This document shows positions 52,303 to 63,798 of a DNA stretch of 64,000 nucleotides, in pieces. The position numbers and the translations under genes are program-made. The stretch lies in contig PTFA01000009.1 in the NCBI GenBank assembly GCA_003342895.1, positions 10,495,943 through 10,559,942 on the forward strand, read 5' to 3'. The DNA comes from Casuarius casuarius (lineage: Eukaryota; Chordata; Aves; Casuariiformes; Casuariidae). Each line of letters starts with the position of its first letter. The first letter of the stretch is position 1. The notes beneath the pieces are model-generated. The model had not been told where the DNA came from, ran no database searches, and saw nothing but the letters and a program-made list of their open reading frames with translations.

Positions 52303-52316
52303 GTAGAGGAAGAAAG
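52303..52316 (+). CDS. COL5A2: COL5A2 exon 3: 14-nt microexon
   Basis: Only 14 nt lie between an acceptor (tcattttaatag) and a gtaag donor. With the single G from exon 2 it encodes GRGRK, converting the phase-1 junction to phase 0 so that the collagenous exons start with Gly codons. Human COL5A2 as I recall it has the same GRGRK at this position. Very short exons at the start of the N-propeptide helix are usual in fibrillar collagen genes. The segment is basic and links the VWC domain to the minor helix. It is far too short for ordinary gene finders and would be easily missed. Confidence 0.92.
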
Positions 52317-54094
52317 GTAAGATTTTGTTTTAAAATTTTGAAAAAAATATATTACAAATATTAAAGTCTTTCACATGTCCTTGGAGCACTTCACAGAAAT
52401 TCTGTATATGCTCTTGTAAAAACACTTCATTTATGTTAATATGCACAATTAGATATCAGAAAACAATACATCAGGTTATTAACGAAATCCATGTGGTCTT
52501 TTTTCTTGCTCTTCCTCAGTGGTTAGGAGATTGCAGCCCTGTGGAAAAAATCCTGGGACTCAGGACTCTGGCAACACAACTGGTCTTAATGTAGAGAATA
52601 CCTTGGCTGAAAATCCCTGCAGTCTACATTAAAGAAATCCCAGTTTAAGTAGTTTGGTTGTTTGATCTTTAGCAGTACCACAGAATGAGGAAAGGGACCA
52701 CTAGGTCATTAGGATCCAGACTGTTAGGACTTTCAGCTTGGTTTTTGATGAGACTTAGCTGCCTTGCGTGCAGTAGCTAGTGCAATCTTTCTTTAAACAT
52801 TCCTGCTCTATTTGTTAAAACTTTGCGCAGGCAGTACGTCTGTACTGTGGTCCATGCTGTTACTGCAGCTTGTCAAGGCTTCCCTAGGGTAGCTTTAAAC
52901 TCCCTAATTCAGGTACCAATAACAGCATAGTTGTTGCAACATGGCACACAGGCCATTGTCACCAGTTAGGTATCATGCACAACAGGTAGGTAGGCTTTGC
53001 AGCCCCTCTGCTTATTGGTACCTGAGATCAAGTGTGTATACAGGAGCTTAAAGGATACCTTTGACTGATAGGCAAACATGCCCAGAAACTATTCCACCTT
53101 CTAGCTGGTATCCCGAAGCATTGATATCATGAACTACAGCACAAAGTTAAACTTAGTAATTCAAGTTTTTGTACTAGTTTTATACTGCTGTTTGATCTAA
53201 ATAGTGTTTTTAATCTGATTTTTTTCTTACATTTGCTGTTGTTTTTCATTGTTTTATATACTTGGCCATGAATAAATGGAATTTTGGTATAAATCACTGG
53301 AATATTGCACAATACCATAAAGGTGCTCCTTAGCCGTATTTGTGTGTATGAAACCATGCTTAAAACATCTTTTCAGCACCGTTTTTAATTTCACCATTTT
53401 TAATTTCACTATGGTAATAATTCAGACCACACAGGGCAGGTTGCATAACATCATGGCTTTCTTCCAGTCAGCGCTAAGTAAAACGTTGGCAACCCTTGCC
53501 CAAGTACGTGTAAGTGTCCCTTACCACAGAAGGCTGTACAGGAGGTGGGTCTGCCTGAGTCGGAGTGCTACATGTGGAAGTTTAGTCTGGGCGCTGTTAG
53601 CTATAGCTATGCTATATGTATTCTGTTCTGTCCTTACAGTGCGGATGGACATGTAGGTTTTTTACGTCCATAGGTTTTAATGATGTGATGAATTCTAGTT
53701 TAATATCTTGAAGAAATGGGATCTGAATGCTTTTGATTTGTTCTGTGTGCTCTGCATTGCATATGAATCAAATCAGCCAATAACAGAACTAGCAACATGC
53801 TTTTTAGTAATTAAAAAAATCATGGTACTTTTTAGTTTGACTCTTCTTTCAGCCAGTATGTTATGCAGTTACAGAAACTCCATTAGTTTATAGCCTTAAT
53901 GTAACCACACAGTGTCTGTACTCATTAAAAATATGGATTAGCTATTGCAGGTACTTCAGTTTAGTCTCAGTTGTATAACGGTAGAAAAGCCTCACGATTT
54001 GTCATGTGGCAGTGACCATATAGGTGTAACTAGTACCGTTAATTATATATCATCAATTATATGCCATCTGATTTGTTTTTGTATCTTTCTACAG
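52317..54094 (+). other. COL5A2: COL5A2 intron 3
   Basis: A phase-0 intron of 1778 bp. It contains a 15-bp tandem pair at 53377-53406 (caccgtttttaattt, then caccatttttaattt). Nothing else recognised. Confidence 0.9.
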
Positions 54095-54127
54095 GGACAA
54101 AAAGGAGAACCTGGAATAGTACCACCT
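54095..54127 (+). CDS. COL5A2: COL5A2 exon 4: start of the N-propeptide minor triple helix
   Basis: Thirty-three nt between an acceptor (tatctttctacag) and the donor gtaagt encode GQKGEPGIVPP, with phase 0 at both ends. It opens the short collagenous stretch of the N-propeptide: Gly-Gln-Lys, Gly-Glu-Pro, Gly-Ile-Val, then Pro-Pro, after which the Gly-X-Y rhythm breaks. The break continues into exon 5 (VSG) and is also present in human as I recall it (GLVPVVTG), so it is a family feature and not a mutation. Confidence 0.94.
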
Positions 54128-54816
54128 GTAAGTCCATTTTTCTTCATTTATCAGCGCTCTCTGAAAGTAGAAATTGTCGGTGTTTTATAGCAGAATTGCA
54201 GCAATTAACAACAAGAAAAAATGTACAGGCTATTAAAGGAATGAAATAATTGTTCTGTTTCACATGCGTGCCATTGGAAATTCCTGTCAATTGAATTTCA
54301 GGAAAAAAATTATAGTTAAATCTCTCATAATCTTTATTTTTGTAGTTAGAATTTTATGGAGTGTAATGGTAAATTAGTATTTGGACAGTGCAGAAACATT
54401 AGGGAAAACTGTAAATAAATTCTCCCTTTTTACCTTTATTTTTATCACTTTCTATCACAGAAGGATATAAATAAAAAATTAGAGAAGTGGAGGCTAAATC
54501 ATTGTCATTCACTTATTCGTTTGAACTTTTTTTCTAAAGGTTTATAGAAGCTTTAGTTTTAGTTAGTTTCCTTTTTACCCAAAATAACTATGGTACTTCC
54601 AAGATTTTGCTTATACTGCTTGTAGAAGAGCTCCAAAACTGTGAAGAGAGAACTAATAAAAAAAATTTCTTTTTTTCAAAAAGCTTTACAGCTTGCCAAG
54701 TACCTTAATTTTCTCTGCCACTATTTATTTTTCAGTAGCTAGTTTCATGCAGGGTAGTCATGAGAAATGTATCCCTAATGTCGTGCAATAATTTTCATTT
54801 GTATTGCCCTCTTTAG
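54128..54816 (+). other. COL5A2: COL5A2 intron 4
   Basis: A phase-0 intron of 689 bp between the two 33-nt exons; AT-rich, no recognisable element. Confidence 0.9.
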
Positions 54817-54849
54817 GTTTCAGGAATACGAGGCCGTCCAGGACCGGCC
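54817..54849 (+). CDS. COL5A2: COL5A2 exon 5: N-propeptide minor helix, after the interruption
   Basis: Thirty-three nt between a pyrimidine-rich acceptor (gccctctttag) and the donor gtgagt encode VSGIRGRPGPA, phase 0 at both ends. The first two residues complete the non-collagenous interruption begun in exon 4; Gly-X-Y repeats then resume (Gly-Ile-Arg, Gly-Arg-Pro, Gly-Pro-Ala). Human has VTGIRGRPGPA as I recall it, so only one residue differs. Confidence 0.94.
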
Positions 54850-55513
54850 GTGAGTAGTTTTTGAACTTCTCTTTCTCTAATTGATAGTATTTCCCAGTTT
54901 CCGCCATCTCTGTTTTGTATTGTGAATGTGATGTGCAGGAGGAATGTTTCATGACTTTAGAGGGTACTGTGTGCAAAGCTGCTGGACTTGAGGTAACAAG
55001 ATTATGGGATTCTGTACTAGTGCCGGGTTATCCCCATGCCATAAGTGAATGGATGTATGTTTTGTAGTTCATATGTGTCTGAGGACCTGTAGTGCAAGGT
55101 TGTTGTTGAGGAGTTTCTCTAGCAGGGATCCTCTTAGTAAAAGGAGATGCAGTATGCTCCCTGGGTGTAGCTAAGCGGAGAGCAGTTCTGGACTAGTAGA
55201 GAGGGTGTCTCAAAATTGTGCATCTCAATGTGAAGAGCCTCCAGCATTCAGAAAACCTTTGCTAAATTGAACTCTAGAGCACAAGACATGAAACCATTTT
55301 GTAGGTCTCTGCATCCTGGTTCTACTCCCTTCAGGCAATATGCAATTGAGAAGAAATCATGAGTACTCTGTGATTGTGACCCTTTTCTTTATGATCATGT
55401 GAAAAAAAGAGCCACAAATAATTTTTCAAATAAGAATTGTACTTTATATTTTCAGAGCTTAGTAAATCATTAGCTAGGTAAAAAGGTAAAAATATTTCTA
55501 ATCTTTCTTCTAG
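54850..55513 (+). other. COL5A2: COL5A2 intron 5
   Basis: A phase-0 intron of 664 bp; no recognisable element. Confidence 0.9.
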
Positions 55514-55567
55514 GGACCTCCAGGTTCACAAGGACCCCGAGGAGAACGAGGACCTAAGGGAAGACCT
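55514..55567 (+). CDS. COL5A2: COL5A2 exon 6: canonical 54-nt collagenous exon
   Basis: A 54-nt exon, the classic fibrillar-collagen unit of six Gly-X-Y triplets, between an acceptor (atctttcttctag) and the donor gtaagt. It encodes 18 residues beginning GPPGSQGPRGERG and ending GPKGRP, all in perfect Gly-X-Y register, phase 0 at both ends. It is rich in Arg and Lys. It is followed by the largest intron resolved here (4054 bp). Confidence 0.96.
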
Positions 55568-57596
55568 GTAAGTTATTAAATATTCCTAGAAATTAAGTAC
55601 TGGACTAACCTCAAAAGATTAAATTGCTTTAAACTGTCTCCTTGTCTTCCAGAGTCCCACATACTTTCCTTATTTCTCCTAAGAATCAGCAAACAAACAT
55701 AAAAATATTTATATCTCACTGTTCTCTGATTAGCTTGAAACCTGAATATTTGGAGAAAACTGAGCTAGGCTTAGCAGTATTTCCACTAAATCCATGATTT
55801 TTCAGCAGTTACCCAAAGTAGTGTGTGAGAGTACAACTTTCTCCAGAATTTAGAAAAAAAGAAGGGCAAAACTCTGGAACATCACGTTTCTCTGTTTAAG
55901 TACTTTCTGACTTTTTACTGGTGACTACCGTGTATCAGAAGCAATATTAACTCTAAGGCGTATTTCAGAATAGAAGACAGAGCTCAGGAAGTTAGTAGGA
56001 GTTAATATGTGACCACATATGCTGGTATGCTGGTGAATAATATAATCAAGATTTCTCAGTGGAAATAAAGATTTCATAAGGTCATTTCAGTGTCTGTGTG
56101 TGGAGAACCACAGAAAGGCTGAAAGGGAGTGCTGAATATACCAAAGACGACACGTTCCTATTAAAAAAGCTAGGTAAAAATGCAGAAGCCGCTTTTAACA
56201 GGTTTTAAAGAGTTGTATCATTTTAATTTCTGTTTATATATTTTCCTGCTTAAAATATTTTGCCTTAATAACAGACCTGAGTTTTAGGCCATAGGCCTTA
56301 AATTGACTCCTTTCCACTGTTTCCCCAGTGAATCACTGTTGTCCATAGATGGTCATGACACTATTTGTAAAGGAGTGGAATGAGTGTGTGGCCTCTTTGA
56401 GAAAGATGCCAAGCCACTGCTGCTGTCTAGATCACCATAAGATGTTTGTATGATGAATAACTATGAAGATGCATAAAAGAATTGGTGGAGTAATTGTGAA
56501 ATCTTGCAGTGTGTAGAGAAATCTTGAGTGAGTTTACAGAGACATCTAAAGTGCTTTATCAGTGTGCCATGTTGTCAATGAGACACTAAATAATTTCTAA
56601 CTCTGTCCCATATGTACCTCTCGTATTCCTTTCTAGAGTGGTAGCTAGAAGTATTTAGGATTTCAGAAGCCTGTGACAAGTTTGAGTTCCTTTGAAACAG
56701 ATTACCAACACTGCTTTCAGGGGAGTTAGGAACCATTCAGCTCCTTTGAGAATGTTCTGTCGAAGGTTTTGGTGAGCTGTATGTGTATGTCAGACAATTA
56801 AATCTCAGAGTGTAGATCGGAGAGCACAGAGCAGTGTTTTAGATGTGGAATGCCTACTGATGCTGGCTTTCCATTTTTCACTTGAGAGGAAAAAAAAAAA
56901 AAGCCCTATTAACTCACACCTGCCGTTTATAATATGAAAAGCTCTCCACAAATTGTTTGCAAGCCTTTTCAAAGAGCTCATTGAGCAGGTATGCTTATAC
57001 AGATACCCTTTATAAAATTCATTTTGAAAAATATATTGCTGACTGGTGATATTCCAAAACTGCTAAGCACATTTTGAAGTTGTTTGTGCTTTTTTGTTTC
57101 TTTAGAACTGGGTGCTATTAACTGGTGAGCAGTAGGCACTCACCTGTGCTATGGATTTTACAAAAGCAGGACATTCGGACATAAAAGTAAAATCAGGAAT
57201 ATATACGGGTTTACTTCTAATGTGGCCATCAAATTCTTTGTTAGTGTTACAATGAGAGATAAATACCTAGGGAATAACATACACGGATTTACAAAATGCA
57301 TCTTGGGAAGGGGAGTTTTGGAGCCTGACAATTTTGTGTGATTACCAATGATTTTTGGAAGACCAAAAGTAAGATTACGCATGCTCAGAGCCATCAACAT
57401 GTTTCGTTTCAATGTGGTTTCACACTAGATGGTGGCTGTAGTAGCTGTAAGACAGAGCCATCTGAAAGTGCTCTCCTGGAAACTGCATTTCCTCTCATCA
57501 TTCCATCACAGGCAAAATCCGTGATAGAGTTTCCTGAATAGCAGCCGCAGCAGTCCGGAATAATTAGTGTCACTCTACTGTGTGTGTGTTTAAAGG

Positions 57597-57610
57597 ATGC
57601 CCCCTTGTGG
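57597..57610 (-). promoter_or_regulatory. Candidate CTCF-binding motif in COL5A2 intron 6
   Basis: The + strand reads atgccccctTgtgg; the reverse complement CCACAAGGGGGCAT fits the CTCF core except one tolerated position. It has the same orientation as the motif near 47250, opposite to COL5A2. Confidence 0.45.
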
Positions 57611-58450
57611 CCCCTGTGGAATTTTTTTAAACATTTTCATTGACGTTGAGCTGGTGAAGGAAAATGATGGTTTTATACATATAAGCAAGATTTTATAAAA
57701 ATAAAACAATAAATATTGGCAATATAGCACTGTATAGTTACCATCTACAAATACAAACTTTTTTGTGGGTTTTACAGAGTTCTGGAGAAGAAAGTTTACT
57801 GTGTTGCTTGAAACAGTTTTATTTTTGGTGACTCAAAAAAATACACTTAGTCTTATGTCTTCCTTCACCACAGTGCATCTGTGTCTTTGGCATAAGGCTA
57901 GGACTTTGTTTGACTCAAGTTCAATTTACTGAGAAGGATTTAGTGCCTGTGGGATAGTTAAAACATCTGGAGAGAAAAGATACGTATCATGACCATCGTT
58001 TAAAGACATAGTTGCTTATTCGGTGTTCCACGATTTTGGCATTCTTAGCTTGAGATGCTTTACAACAAGACTGATTTGTCTGGGAGATGAGGTTTTGCTC
58101 TTTTTCTGAATCAGGTTTTGCTAAGGTGGCTTGGTCTAGGTATTGAAAGTCAGTAGCCATTTTATAGAAGCTTGCTTAATTGTTTATTGGCAAACATGTT
58201 TTTCCCTAATGCTTGGCTTTGTTTTCTTTTGTTTTTGAAAATGAAGTATTCAAGTTAATACCTTATACTGTTCCCCTTTAGACAGTATGGACTTTAAGGT
58301 TTGGCAGTGCGTGCTTCTGTTTATAAAAAATGGTAAATATTAAAGTTTTTTGATAGAACCTCCTGTTTCCATCCAACATGCAAGAATCTGCTCATTTGTT
58401 TCAATACTCTTTCTGCAATCTATTCAATACAGAGATTCTGTATCCGAGTA

Positions 58451-58466
58451 TGTGTGTGTGTGTGTA
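58451..58466. repeat. TG dinucleotide microsatellite, eight units
   Basis: Perfect (TG)8 inside COL5A2 intron 6, probably length-variable. Confidence 0.85.
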
Positions 58467-59621
58467 TACATGTTCATTTGATAAGAAGAAAGATTTTCCC
58501 CTGATTGCTAGGCTTATATGACTTTCAGACCATGAAGATTCATTGAAAATTAAGAGGAAAAATGTAACTCATTCACTGGAAGTTTCTGGGAATCCTATGG
58601 TTAATATCCCAATGTCTTTGTAGCCTTTCCCAAGGGAATGCCTTTTCATTAACATGCAAACTGTACTAGTTCAGTCTCTAACACCACTGAAATGTGTCAC
58701 AGACTGCAAGGAGATACAGACCTCATCTTTCAGAAATAAAAGCAATCTATCTGATTACAGTTGTGCTTGTAATGATGACTCCCTGAGCTAGGCTTCTCAA
58801 GTTTTATGTCGAAGAATCCTTAAAAGTAAATGAGCTCATTATACTGTATAAACCTTTTGCTCACTTTAGTCCAGCATTCTCTTCTCATAAAGGAGGCAGC
58901 AATAACAATCACTTTAAAGTCCATATTTATTTTTGAAGTTTATCTCTATTGGCCTTAATTGCTATTGATTTGTATCACTGGTGTTTTATCATCTCCTTCC
59001 ATATTTAATTTTGGTTCTGGCACAAGATAAGAGGGATGCAGATTAGAAATCAAAGCTGAGTGATCAAAATGGGAGCAATGGGATAGCTTCCCAGCTTAGT
59101 CTGCAAATGCTAGTTAGAGGTAACACTGGCACTGGGGCAGCTAGTCTGCATTTTCAGTAGTGTAGCTGTGTTGGCAATTCAGCAATGGTGTGCGCTGTCT
59201 AAATCATTCATGATGTCAGGAGGCTACAAACATCCAGCCTTACTGGAATTTCCTATGTATGTATATGTATGTACACTCATCTGAGCTATCTGTATTTTAG
59301 AAATAAATTCTTGATATTCTTATACTGTGTGCAAAGCCAAATATTTTTTTCAGGAGTAATATACTCTAAGATGGAATGATAGGGAACCTGGGCATCTGAA
59401 AGAGCCTTGAGAGAAATTACTGCAATTTACTTGTGTGTTAGATGTGTGACTAATTTTAGCCAGTGCTTCTGATCTGAAGGTGAGAACAGGTGTTGAGGGA
59501 TGTTGTTTGGTTGAAGATCTTTTTGTGGAAATACAGACTTATAACTGGCAGACAACTGTTTGGTTTGATGCTTTTAATGAAAACCTTCATGCAATGTTTG
59601 CATTTCTTATTTTCTTTCTAG

Positions 59622-59732
59622 GGTCCACGTGGTCCTCAAGGGATTGATGGGGAACCTGGTATCCCTGGCCAGCCTGGTGATCCTGGTCCTCCAGGACATC
59701 CTACCCACCCAGGACCAGATGGACTGAGCAGG
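59622..59732 (+). CDS. COL5A2: COL5A2 exon 7: end of the N-propeptide minor helix
   Basis: This 111-nt exon (37 codons, phase 0 at both ends) lies between an acceptor (cttattttctttctag) and the donor gtaagt. It opens [16 protein letters not shown], continues in Gly-X-Y triplets rich in Pro, and ends GPDGLSR, leaving the helical pattern at the last residues where the N-telopeptide begins. The substitutions from the human chain as I recall it are conservative or in X/Y positions (for example GIPGQPGD where human has GVPGQPGA). Confidence 0.96.
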
Positions 59733-61556
59733 GTAAGTTTTACACTTGATTTAGTAGAAAGTCAGGTGAATGCTGGACCAGATCTACATGATACAAAGAG
59801 TAACTTCTGTTTACTTCAGTGAATATGCAGCATCTCACAGAATCAGCCTTTTGCAGATGCATAGCATACAACCTCTTCCATGGCCTAGGCAACAGCCATT
59901 TGGATTGCAATGTTGTGCCTGCAGTTCTTGTCCTGCAGTCATGGAATGCAGCCGGCAGCAGTGCAGATTCTGCCAACAGAGGTGATTAATGACTTGGACA
60001 AGGTGAACTTGAGAAAACTCTGAAAAGACACACTTTTCACAGTCTATTTTAACATCTAGAAAAGCCAAGGTGCCCAAATCTAAAACCCTCTGTGGGGTTC
60101 TATTAATTCTACTTGACTTAGGCCTGAGGGATCAGGGCGATAGTACAGGGAAAGTAGAAGACCAACTTAGGAACACAGAAAAGAAAAATTTCAGGTGGAT
60201 TTTAATAACCAGCAAAAGCAATTAAAACGTGATTTGATCTTGTTCTTAACGAGATGGTGAATTACTTCTTGCTGGAATTATTCAGGTCAAATGTTAGATG
60301 ACTAAGCCAATAATGATCTGTGAAAAGCAATGCTAGCCAGCCTTAGATACAAACAAGGTGTTCTGCAAGATATCTTTTTCATAAATTTAGTGGAAGACTA
60401 ATTATGGTTGATAATAAAATACCTGTTTGAGTCTTTCAAGTATATTCACTTACACATTTGTTACTGTTTTGAAGGTATCTGTCTTGGTTTTTTTATTCCA
60501 TTGTTCTTGCAACCACAAGGGAGTTATATTGACAATAAGCTGGAACACTGAAGTCAGGCCAATAGCCTGCAATTTTGGGCAGCATTTCCGGACTTAAACA
60601 CCTTTCCAAATGGTGCCAAATCCAGCAGAAACAGCTCAAGGGAATTTCTTCAGCACAGAGGAATCCTTTAGAATCACAGAAGAACGAGGATGGGTGCTAG
60701 ACCCCCATTCTTCATAGATTTACCTAGGAAATATGGAAGAATAGGTGTAGTCAGAGTTTTAAGTGATTTTTGGTTTGTATTCTTATCTCTGAAGTCTCTA
60801 GCCTTTTCAAAAATGTGTTTGGGGACCAATCTGATGCAAAGCAAGACCTGAATTACAGAAGAGCTGAATACACATTTGTGCTGTTAGTCCTTCTCATCCA
60901 TTCTAAGCTCTGAGCTGCCATGTGTGAGGATCTGGCCCTGAAAGAAGCAAAATGAAACTGTTGACTTCGACTGTGTCAAGAAGCACAAAGGCAGGAGAGA
61001 AGGGCACTGACAATTCATTCCTGTAACTCATTTGTCTTTGTGGATTGGCATGGTCAGTAGTGGCCTTTCAACTTTGCTGACTAAGGGTAACATGCTCAAA
61101 AATCTAATTTGAAGTGATAAAATCAACCGTGTTTCCATTTATCTTCAGATATTTCTGAACTTGAAGCATAGTAAGTGAAAACAAAAAGTCTTAGAAGACA
61201 TGAAAAAATATTGCAGTTGAAGTTAAGGACTGATTTAAATTTGAAGGCAGTGAAAGAAATCTAATTAATTTATGGGAGGCTTTCCTCTTTTTATGTCCTC
61301 TTCCCATTGTTCAGTGCTAAAGGGAAGTAGAGTCAGAATAGTAAGAAGATAGGATGATGCATTAAACTGGTCTTTGAAGCCTTCATCCAACTTAAATCTA
61401 TAGGAAAGAACACTTCTATTTTAATGATTAAAACAAGAATTTAGTTGTTAGCGCTGCAAAGCCAATGTAAGTAATGAAGAATCTGTTGCATACATTTTTG
61501 GCTTGTGAATCATCAACATGACTGCCAGCTAAAATCACACACATTATTTTTTTCAG
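59733..61556 (+). other. COL5A2: COL5A2 intron 7
   Basis: A phase-0 intron of 1824 bp. Overlapping short open frames on both strands near 59770-60070 are Cys- and Gln-rich but match no family; nothing else seen. Confidence 0.9.
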
Positions 61557-61634
61557 CCATTTGCAGCTCAGATGGCAGGACTGGATGAGAAATCTGGACT
61601 TGGTAGTCAGATGGGACTGATGCCTGGTGCAGTG
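61557..61634 (+). CDS. COL5A2: COL5A2 exon 8: N-telopeptide with cross-linking lysine
   Basis: Seventy-eight nt (26 codons) between an acceptor (attatttttttcag) and the donor gtaaga; phase 0 at both ends. It encodes a non-collagenous segment that begins [14 protein letters not shown] and ends LMPGAV. The Lys of DEKSG sits where fibrillar collagens carry the N-telopeptide lysine oxidised by lysyl oxidases for intermolecular cross-links. The Ala-Gln just before it resembles the N-proteinase cleavage dipeptide of pro-alpha-2(I), but pro-alpha-2(V) is reported to keep much of its N-propeptide, so cleavage here is uncertain. The exon lacks Gly-X-Y repeats, so homology to the family is the main evidence. 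Confidence 0.95.
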
Positions 61635-63753
61635 GTAAGACCAGATTACCTTTGTATTGTAAAGCATGTGTGAAATGGAATGGTGCACAAAAGCCGAAAG
61701 GGGAATGGATCCTCTTCAACTTTATATGCTTATTGAACAGGAATATACAGAACGTTTTAGTGCAGTTTTACACAGTGTTTGAAAACAATGAAAAAGTATT
61801 CTTCTGTTAAAATGAAAGCTTATTTTCCACTCTCCCTAGCCCTCCTGCTGTCCTTCCCTCCTTCTGAAATACAGGAGCTATTACCAGTAAGGTACAGAAA
61901 AAAGCTACTTCTGCTTTTCTCATTTCTTGAGTCACTGCAGAGTAAGCACTGCAGAATAAACAATTATGTAACTTTGAAGGTTTCTTTTTCACATTGTGTT
62001 ATCAAATATTATTTTTAGTAGCATTTTAAAAGATTGAGTTTGAAACCAGTTGTGAACTGAAATCTCAGCTTAGTAATTGGTATTATTTGAAAGACACATT
62101 CTATTTCTCCAGTGGCTCCAGTTTTATCATTAGCATCTCTCCCTGTTTAGACATGCCCTTTACTTCTAGTGCACTGGGGACTTAGTGGTAATGTTGACAT
62201 TTTTTTACAATCTATAAAACCTGTTTCACCACCCTAAGCTGTATCTACGAGAAGTCTTGGAGTCATTTTTGATTACTGTCTTTTTTCACTACATGTGTTC
62301 ATCATATTGTAGTAGCTTGTAGCTATCATTAGTCTGTTTGTTGTTATTTTTAGCATGCTTCCTTAAGGAAACAAGCCTTCAGTGATTGCACTGTCTGTGA
62401 GTTTGCCTATCTGAACATTTTCCCACCAGTAACCTTTGAACTCAATTTCAATGCAATTTAAAAGAAAAGGTTCTAAAGATAATCTGATATTCTCCCATAA
62501 GATTAGCCTTTGGATTGGTTTCTTTAAAGAACTTTTATTTTTTATGAATGTCTCTTGTTTATGAATTTGCTCTACTTACATATAATGATAACAAGTCTGT
62601 CCTGCTTATTTTGTTGCACACCATCATTCTGCTTATTCCTTTCACTCAGTGTCTCAGACATCACACCTCTTGTACTCCCCCTTCTTCTTTTGCCATTCCC
62701 AAATATGATTCATTTCAATATTAGTATGTCTTTAAAGGTCTTTATTTTTCAAAATCTAGGCCTCTCTACAGCCTTACACAATGTCTGCTAAAGTCAGTTG
62801 GAACTCAGTTACTGACATTAATGCATTTTGGATTGATTCATCATGTTCTGGGATATCTTTTTTTCCTTTCCTTGTACACTCAATATCTGACCTTCACTTG
62901 GTTGAACCACTGGATTTCGTTTTGTTTTTTCTGTTGATTAGAATTTTTAACTGGCCTATTACTAACTCTTTTACATTGGCTTCGCAAAAAAGATTAAAGT
63001 AAATTAAATGCAATATAAGAATTGGAAAAAAATTAATGGATTGTGTGTTGAAGAGAGAAATTGTGAGCCTCTGTCAAAATACAAGTTATGTCTGATGTAT
63101 TTTTCTTTGTATTACTCGAAGCCAAGAGAATTATTGTCAGTGAGCATTATTTTTACTTCGTAGTACAACTTACGATTAAGCATGAGATTTTTCCTAAAAA
63201 ATCCCTTGAAACATTTTAAGGGGAAATCTGAATTTCCTGTAGCAAAACTCAACCATTTTGAAACTGTTGTAATGTTTTATATGATTCATGAAAATACTTC
63301 CTTCCATCTGGACATATTCCTGCTCGTGGCTGGGAATAGCTGGATGAGTTTATTTTGTCATTGATTCCATTATTATATTAATCTAAGTAATGAGATTCAG
63401 TTCAAGGTGTGTCTGTTCTTCACAACCAGTTCTTACATTTTTGCAGTGGAGTTATGCAGGCATCCAGCTTCTTATTACTGATACCAGAGGCTGTGACCTC
63501 CTAGAGAGAAAGAAAGCCAGTATTTTCAGCTGCTAATGAATTATGCCCCTCTGGGTTTTTTGAGTTTGAAGATTTCAATTCTAGGTACTTTGTACTTCAT
63601 AACATCTGTCTCCTGAGTGAAAACCTTTCAGAGGCTTTGACTACAGAAGTGTTATCTTGGAGGTCACTATCAGGCCATTTAGCTGTCTCTGCAGAATGAA
63701 TGTTATTTGAGTAAGTGCATTTTTCAGGGTGTAACAAGTTTTGTTTTTAATAG
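61635..63753 (+). other. COL5A2: COL5A2 intron 8
   Basis: A phase-0 intron of 2119 bp between the telopeptide exon and the first major-helix exon; AT-rich and pyrimidine-rich in its middle, no recognisable element. Confidence 0.9.
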
Positions 63754-63798
63754 GGTCCAGTGGGTCCAAGAGGTCCTCAAGGTCTCCAAGGAAAACAA
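63754..63798 (+). CDS. COL5A2: COL5A2 exon 9: first exon of the major triple helix
   Basis: Forty-five nt (15 codons, five Gly-X-Y triplets) between an acceptor (gtttttaatag) and the donor gtaagt; phase 0 at both ends. It encodes GPVGPRGPQGLQGKQ, the start of the long uninterrupted helix. The last triplet is Gly-Lys-Gln where human has Gly-Gln-Gln as I recall it. The helix must continue in exons beyond the window; the 202 bases that follow the exon are intron. Confidence 0.95.

Larger units (their letters stand above)
55568..59621 (+). other. COL5A2: COL5A2 intron 6
   Basis: A phase-0 intron of 4054 bp, the longest fully contained here. It holds a CTCF-like motif at 57597-57610 and a short TG dinucleotide repeat at 58451-58466. 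No exon or transposon recognised. Confidence 0.9.
50612..63798 (+). other. COL5A2: COL5A2 gene, partial (exons 2-9 of the collagen alpha-2(V) chain)
   Basis: Eight exons totalling 593 coding nt splice in frame into the N-terminal part of a fibrillar procollagen. Seen directly: a ten-cysteine VWC module, a short Gly-X-Y minor helix, a non-collagenous telopeptide containing DEKSGLGSQ, and the start of the major helix (GPVGPRGPQGLQG). The strings GRGRKGQKGEPG and [10 protein letters not shown] match human COL5A2 as I remember it and differ from COL3A1, COL1A1 and COL1A2. The product joins alpha-1(V) in heterotrimers in the endoplasmic reticulum; after secretion collagen V nucleates and limits the diameter of collagen I fibrils. 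Intron sizes here are 1466, 1778, 689, 664, 4054, 1824 and 2119 bp. Exon 1 is upstream and the rest of the helix downstream, so both ends are cut. Exon numbering assumes the usual single upstream signal-peptide exon. Confidence 0.95.

Noticed and set aside
59740..60077. Overlapping Cys/Gln-rich frames on both strands in intron 7
   Set aside because: Mutually overlapping frames, none with domains; expected from sequence locally rich in TGCAG words.
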